From Bordetella parapertussis (lineage in GTDB: Bacteria > Pseudomonadota > Gammaproteobacteria > Burkholderiales > SG8-41): a stretch of DNA of 9,062 nt. A program made the position numbers and the translations under genes. The stretch covers positions 1-9,062 of the forward strand of contig CAMBCD010000089.1 of NCBI GenBank assembly GCA_945863085.1, given 5' to 3'. Shown piece after piece: positions 5,978 through 9,062 of this stretch (the stretch's first letter is position 1; each line of letters opens with the position of its first letter). The notes below the pieces were generated by a model, which saw nothing but the letters and a program-made list of their open reading frames with translations, was not told the origin of the DNA and did no database searches.

Positions 5978-7186
5978 TTAAACCGGTTTGCGCCGCCGCG
6001 CGGCGGCGGTCCGGTTCAGTTGCGCCACCGCCAGCTCAAGACTGGCCTGATGGTGGGCGCGCGCTGCCTCACCACGCTCCAGGCGCTCATGCAACTGGGC
6101 GAGTTCCAGATGTGCTGCGTACGTCGGCTCCAGCGCAACGCTTGCCTCCAGATAACTCTGCGCCTTGCCCCACAGCTGCTGCCGTGCGCACAGACGGCCC
6201 AGCGCGAGCAGCAAGGCGGCATCCGTACGGTGCGCCTTCAGCCAGCGTTCCGCGTGTTCGATCTGTCGCAGTGAATCGGCACCGCCACACTCGCCATACA
6301 GGGCGGCCAGCCCGCTGTCCCATTCCCGGTCGAGGCTGCGCTCAATGATGGCCGCCGCCTCGGCGTGCCGTCCCAGCCCGAGAACCGCCCCCGCCGCGGC
6401 GCCGGCAACGGCGGTGTCGCGGCAATAACGGTCAGGCACGCGTTTCCAGGTTGCAGCAAGCTCCGCTGCATCACCGGACTTGCGCTGGATCAACTGCCGC
6501 CAGGCATGGCGGCGTTCGGCATCGGCCTGTTCGACGCTGAATACGTTGCGCTTTTCCAGCAGGTCGATCAGCGCCGGCACCTGCTCCCATTGTCCGATGC
6601 GCTGCCGTGCGCGCAGTTCGAGGCGCAATGCTGCGGTATGTTTGTTCGGCAGCATCGCCAGCGCCGCCAGTGCGTCTTCCGGCCGCCTCTCATCAAGCAG
6701 CATCTGCGCCGTACTGATTGCCGTGGCGGCGTCGGGCCGCGCCGGATCCGCGGTCAATTGCGCGAGATAGGCGTCACGGCGTCCGGGCTCGCGCAGCTCG
6801 TGTGCGGCACGCGCGGCAATAATGGCCCCCAGGTCGCCGGGTTCACCCAGCGCGACCGCGCGGTTCACCGCTTTTTCGGCCCTGGCATAACGCCCGGCAA
6901 AAAACTCGCGCAAGGCCCCGACCAGCGTGCCATGCGCGGTTTCACGACGGCGCGCCGCACGGAACCGCAGCACGCGTCCCGGCAGCTCAATGGCGGTGAC
7001 CAGCAGGCGCACCAGAAAATATCCCGACGCAAAACCCAGCACCAGCAGCACCAGCGCAAAATTCAGCGACAGTTCAATGCGGTGTCCGGGCAGTGCCACC
7101 AGCACATAGCCGGTATTCAGCTGCGCCAGCAGCGTGAGGCCCGTTGCGAGGGCCGCCGCCACCAGTATCCAGATCAGCCAGCGCAT
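5978..7186 (-). CDS. hemY: HemY protein (inner-membrane, TPR-containing)
   Basis: The 402-residue protein belongs to the proteobacterial HemY family encoded at the end of hemCDXY operons. It is not the Bacillus HemY protoporphyrinogen oxidase. Residues 3-23 and about 41-64 are two membrane helices, leaving a long C-terminal part in the periplasm or cytoplasm. The conserved N-terminal domain runs to about residue 135 and includes GYVLVALPGHRIELSLNFA. The rest is alpha-helical with TPR-like pairs; the clearest covers about 321-387, with AQSYLEASVALEPTYAAHLELA split across two helices. The C-terminus ends in a basic AAARRRK run. It begins 36 nt after hemX with no clear Shine-Dalgarno sequence. 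A role in coordinating haem synthesis at the membrane has been proposed for the family but is not shown by the sequence. Confidence 0.93.
   Translation of the reverse strand: MRWLIWILVAAALATGLTLLAQLNTGYVLVALPGHRIELSLNFALVLLVLGFASGYFLVRLLVTAIELPGRVLRFRAARRRETAHGTLVGALREFFAGRYARAEKAVNRAVALGEPGDLGAIIAARAAHELREPGRRDAYLAQLTADPARPDAATAISTAQMLLDERRPEDALAALAMLPNKHTAALRLELRARQRIGQWEQVPALIDLLEKRNVFSVEQADAERRHAWRQLIQRKSGDAAELAATWKRVPDRYCRDTAVAGAAAGAVLGLGRHAEAAAIIERSLDREWDSGLAALYGECGGADSLRQIEHAERWLKAHRTDAALLLALGRLCARQQLWGKAQSYLEASVALEPTYAAHLELAQLHERLERGEAARAHHQASLELAVAQLNRTAAARRRKPV
5980..6008. repeat. Adjacent palindromes at the 3' end of hemY
   Basis: AAACCGGTTT (5980-5989, overlapping the stop codon) is a perfect 10-bp palindrome. 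One base further lies CGCCGCCGCGCGGCGGCG (5991-6008), a perfect 18-bp palindrome. The second encodes the Ala/Arg run at the HemY C-terminus. In RNA the 18-bp palindrome could fold into a short GC-rich hairpin, but there is no following U-run on either strand. Confidence 0.6.
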
Positions 7187-7222
7187 CGTGGTCTGTAAAC
7201 GGAAATGTTGCAGGCGCGGCGC

Positions 7223-8293
7223 TTAGGCCGCTCCCTTGGCGCGGGGCAGGCGCAACTTGCGCAACGCTTCCAGCGTGTCCTGCAGATCCGGCAGGTCGAT
7301 CTGCACCTGCGCCGACTGCAATTTGCGCAACGCCGCAGCAGTCGCCATCACCGCACTGTCACGCTTGTCGAAATGGCGTTCCAGCGCGGACAAGGCCGCC
7401 TGCAGGTCACCCTGGTAACTTTTGCCATCACGCGACAGCAGGGCAATGCGTGCGCCCAGCAGGCGCAGCTTCAGGTTCTCGCGCAGGAAAAAAGCCTGTT
7501 CCGGCGCCAGCAGCGCCGCATCCTGCACACCGGCACTTTGCACGCGCACCAGCTGGCGCAGTTCCCGCCACGCCTCACGCATCACCCGCTCCCACGCCGG
7601 TGCTTCCGTGGCGGGGACCGCCGGTGCGGCAGTTGCCGCGGCATCCGGCCGCGCGCGCGCATCCATCGCCAGCGGCAGGCGGTCGATCGCGGCAATCGCG
7701 TCATCGAGCCGCGCGCTGGTGCCGTAAACGTCGACCAGCGGCAGCGCTTTCAGGCGCTCGATGTCCCGTGTCAGTGCCCGGCGCAGCGCACTGTAGCGCG
7801 GCTGGTCCATGCGCTGCAGTCGCGCCTCGACATTTTCCAGGCCGATCAGCGCAGTGCGCACATTGGCGGCAATCTGCAATTGCTGGCTGGCCAGCAGCAC
7901 GGATTGTTCGATGTCGGCAAAAGCCCACTCGTCGCGGTTGCGCGAGAGTTCCTGATACAGCGCTTCGAGCGCAACCTGCTGGTTCTGCGATTCCGCGAGT
8001 TTTGCTTCCAGCACACCCACCTTGACTTCGGCTTCGCGCAAGGCCGCCATCGCCTGCAGCACGCGCGCACCGGCATCCTTGTTTTGCTCTTCCATGTTCG
8101 CCAGGCGCTGCGCCAGTTCGCGGCGCAGCACGTTATCCGAGCTGCGATCCTGGTACCACTGGTAACCGGAAAAACCCAAAGCCGCCAGCGCCGCCAGCAG
8201 CGCCAGCGCCGGCAGCGCGCCGCCACGCGCAGCGGGGGCGACAGTCCCCGGCGTTGCGCCATTGCCGTCCGGTGTGGGTTTTTCACTCATCAT
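7223..8293 (-). CDS. hemX: HemX protein (inner-membrane, coiled-coil)
   Basis: The 356-residue protein belongs to the proteobacterial HemX family, encoded between hemD and hemY. It was long mislabelled as a uroporphyrinogen-III C-methyltransferase, but no SAM-binding methyltransferase motif is visible here. A Gly/Pro-rich cytoplasmic tail (1-23) is followed by a single membrane helix (about 25-46). A heptad-like coiled coil with many Glu/Leu/Ala residues runs over about 50-115. A helical body follows, interrupted by an Ala/Pro-rich linker (about 212-233). The conserved family block ENLKLRLLGARIALLSRD is at 272-289. The start has two consecutive ATGs (8293 and 8290) and no clear Shine-Dalgarno sequence; it lies 27 nt after the hemD stop. 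Its exact function is unknown. The context suggests a structural or scaffolding role beside haem enzymes. Confidence 0.93.
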   Translation of the reverse strand: MMSEKPTPDGNGATPGTVAPAARGGALPALALLAALAALGFSGYQWYQDRSSDNVLRRELAQRLANMEEQNKDAGARVLQAMAALREAEVKVGVLEAKLAESQNQQVALEALYQELSRNRDEWAFADIEQSVLLASQQLQIAANVRTALIGLENVEARLQRMDQPRYSALRRALTRDIERLKALPLVDVYGTSARLDDAIAAIDRLPLAMDARARPDAAATAAPAVPATEAPAWERVMREAWRELRQLVRVQSAGVQDAALLAPEQAFFLRENLKLRLLGARIALLSRDGKSYQGDLQAALSALERHFDKRDSAVMATAAALRKLQSAQVQIDLPDLQDTLEALRKLRLPRAKGAA

Positions 8294-8320
8294 TTGAAGA
8301 ATATCATGCGTGTGCTGCGG

Positions 8321-9062
8321 CTATTTCGCTGCGAACTGCTGCAACAGGCCCGCGAGCAGGCCGTCATCGCCGGGGGCGGTCCCGATGACCTCCCTGCAGC
8401 CGAGTTCCCGCGCGACGGCGGCGATGCGCGGATGCGGCACCAGCAGCGGAGTGTGCTGCAGCAGGGATTCGCCGGGCTTGCCGAGCATCACAAACAGGTT
8501 GCGCAGTCCTTCGCTGCTGGTGACGATCACCGCATGTACCCCGTCCTGTGCCCAGGCCTGCAGCAGGGGCGCCGGGTCTGCTTGCGGTCGCGCGCGGCGA
8601 TAACAGGCGACGTAATCCACCTGCGCACCGCGTGCAGCCAGGGTATCGCCGAGCAATTCCCGCCCGCCATCGCCGCGCAATATCAGCACCCGCTGTCCGC
8701 TGACAGCCTGCAGCTGCGGCATTTCGAGCAGCCGCTCACTGTCAAAACCGCACTGCGGCACAATCACCCCGCGGATGCCGTGGCGCTCCAGTTCACTGAC
8801 GCCGCCCTTGCCGATCGCGGCCACGCGCAAGCCGGCAGGCCAGGCACGGCGCGCCGCCATCCGGCTCATCACGCGCGTAACTGCGTTGGGGCTGATAAAA
8901 ATGGCGAGATCGTAGGTGTCCAGCCGGTCGATGGCGTCGAACAAGGGCTGGGGATCGGCGGGATCGAGAATTTCCAGCGCCGGGAAAATGATCGGGTTGC
9001 CGCCCGCGGCACGGATCAGCATGGCCAGGTTGCCGGCTTGGTGCGCCGGACGCGTGATGAGA
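8321..9062 (-). CDS. hemD: Uroporphyrinogen-III synthase (N-terminus cut by the window edge)
   Basis: The enzyme inverts ring D of hydroxymethylbilane and closes it to uroporphyrinogen III, the branch point for haem, sirohaem and cobalamin; it works in the cytoplasm right after HemC. The reading frame stays open past the internal ATG at 9022 to the window edge, and the added residues LITRPAHQAGNLA match the family's N-terminal 'TRP' motif. So the real start lies a few codons outside, and the ATG at 9022 is not the start. The visible 246 residues contain FPALEI, IFISPNAV, SGQRVLILRGDGGRELL (the hinge region with the conserved RG) and VTSSEGLRNL, in the family order and with a normal C-terminus. 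hemC is expected directly upstream. It is followed 27 nt later by hemX. Confidence 0.95.
   Translation of the reverse strand, partial: LITRPAHQAGNLAMLIRAAGGNPIIFPALEILDPADPQPLFDAIDRLDTYDLAIFISPNAVTRVMSRMAARRAWPAGLRVAAIGKGGVSELERHGIRGVIVPQCGFDSERLLEMPQLQAVSGQRVLILRGDGGRELLGDTLAARGAQVDYVACYRRARPQADPAPLLQAWAQDGVHAVIVTSSEGLRNLFVMLGKPGESLLQHTPLLVPHPRIAAVARELGCREVIGTAPGDDGLLAGLLQQFAAK

Noticed and set aside
6365..7198. Plus-strand open frame of 277 codons opposite hemY.
   Set aside because: It shows no recognisable domain and the Gln/Arg-rich composition typical of an antisense shadow, while hemY is well supported.
7144..8025. Plus-strand open frame of 293 codons opposite hemX and the start of hemY.
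   Set aside because: It is dominated by Pro, Ala and Arg, as expected from reading a GC-rich gene backwards; hemX on the other strand has family motifs.

Overview
The window is GC-rich, densely packed chromosomal DNA. Its content and gene order (hemD-hemX-hemY; cutA-dsbD-tlpA-like-aroQ-accB) point to a betaproteobacterium or a close gammaproteobacterial relative. This placement rests on recognised families and synteny, not on a marker gene, and I cannot name a genus. I see no transposase, integrase, phage gene, CRISPR array, tRNA or rRNA, and the gene set looks like conserved housekeeping rather than accessory DNA.

Layout from right to left on the minus strand. (1) 9062-5978: hemD (N-terminus cut by the window edge), hemX and hemY, a tetrapyrrole-linked operon with gaps of 27 and 36 nt; hemC is expected just outside the window. 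(2) 5935-4922: the only plus-strand gene, a ferredoxin-type reductase with [2Fe-2S], FAD and NAD(P)H domains. It converges on hemY across 42 nt. (3) 4921-4823: a 99-nt divergent promoter region with three tandem 12-bp units. (4) 4822-1224: an atypical extended SDR protein, cutA, dsbD and a TlpA-family thioredoxin-like protein. These overlap by 11, 4 and 4 nt, so they read as one translationally coupled operon. (5) 1223-927: a 297-nt gap with an AT-rich island and a 12-bp palindrome just before aroQ. (6) 926-12: aroQ and accB, 3 nt apart, pointing at the expected accC beyond position 1.

The genes form functional blocks. DsbD carries cytoplasmic electrons across the inner membrane, and the adjacent TlpA-like protein is a plausible periplasmic recipient. 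AroQ makes 3-dehydroquinate for aromatic biosynthesis. AccB is the biotin carrier of acetyl-CoA carboxylase. HemD closes uroporphyrinogen III for haem and sirohaem, and HemX and HemY are membrane proteins that travel with it.

I found no convincing new biological system. The items most worth a second look are the triple 12-bp repeat between the divergent genes, the stand-alone ferredoxin reductase whose usual database name (CDP-glucoseen reductase) has no sugar-pathway support here, and the SDR protein lacking the YxxxK catalytic pair.
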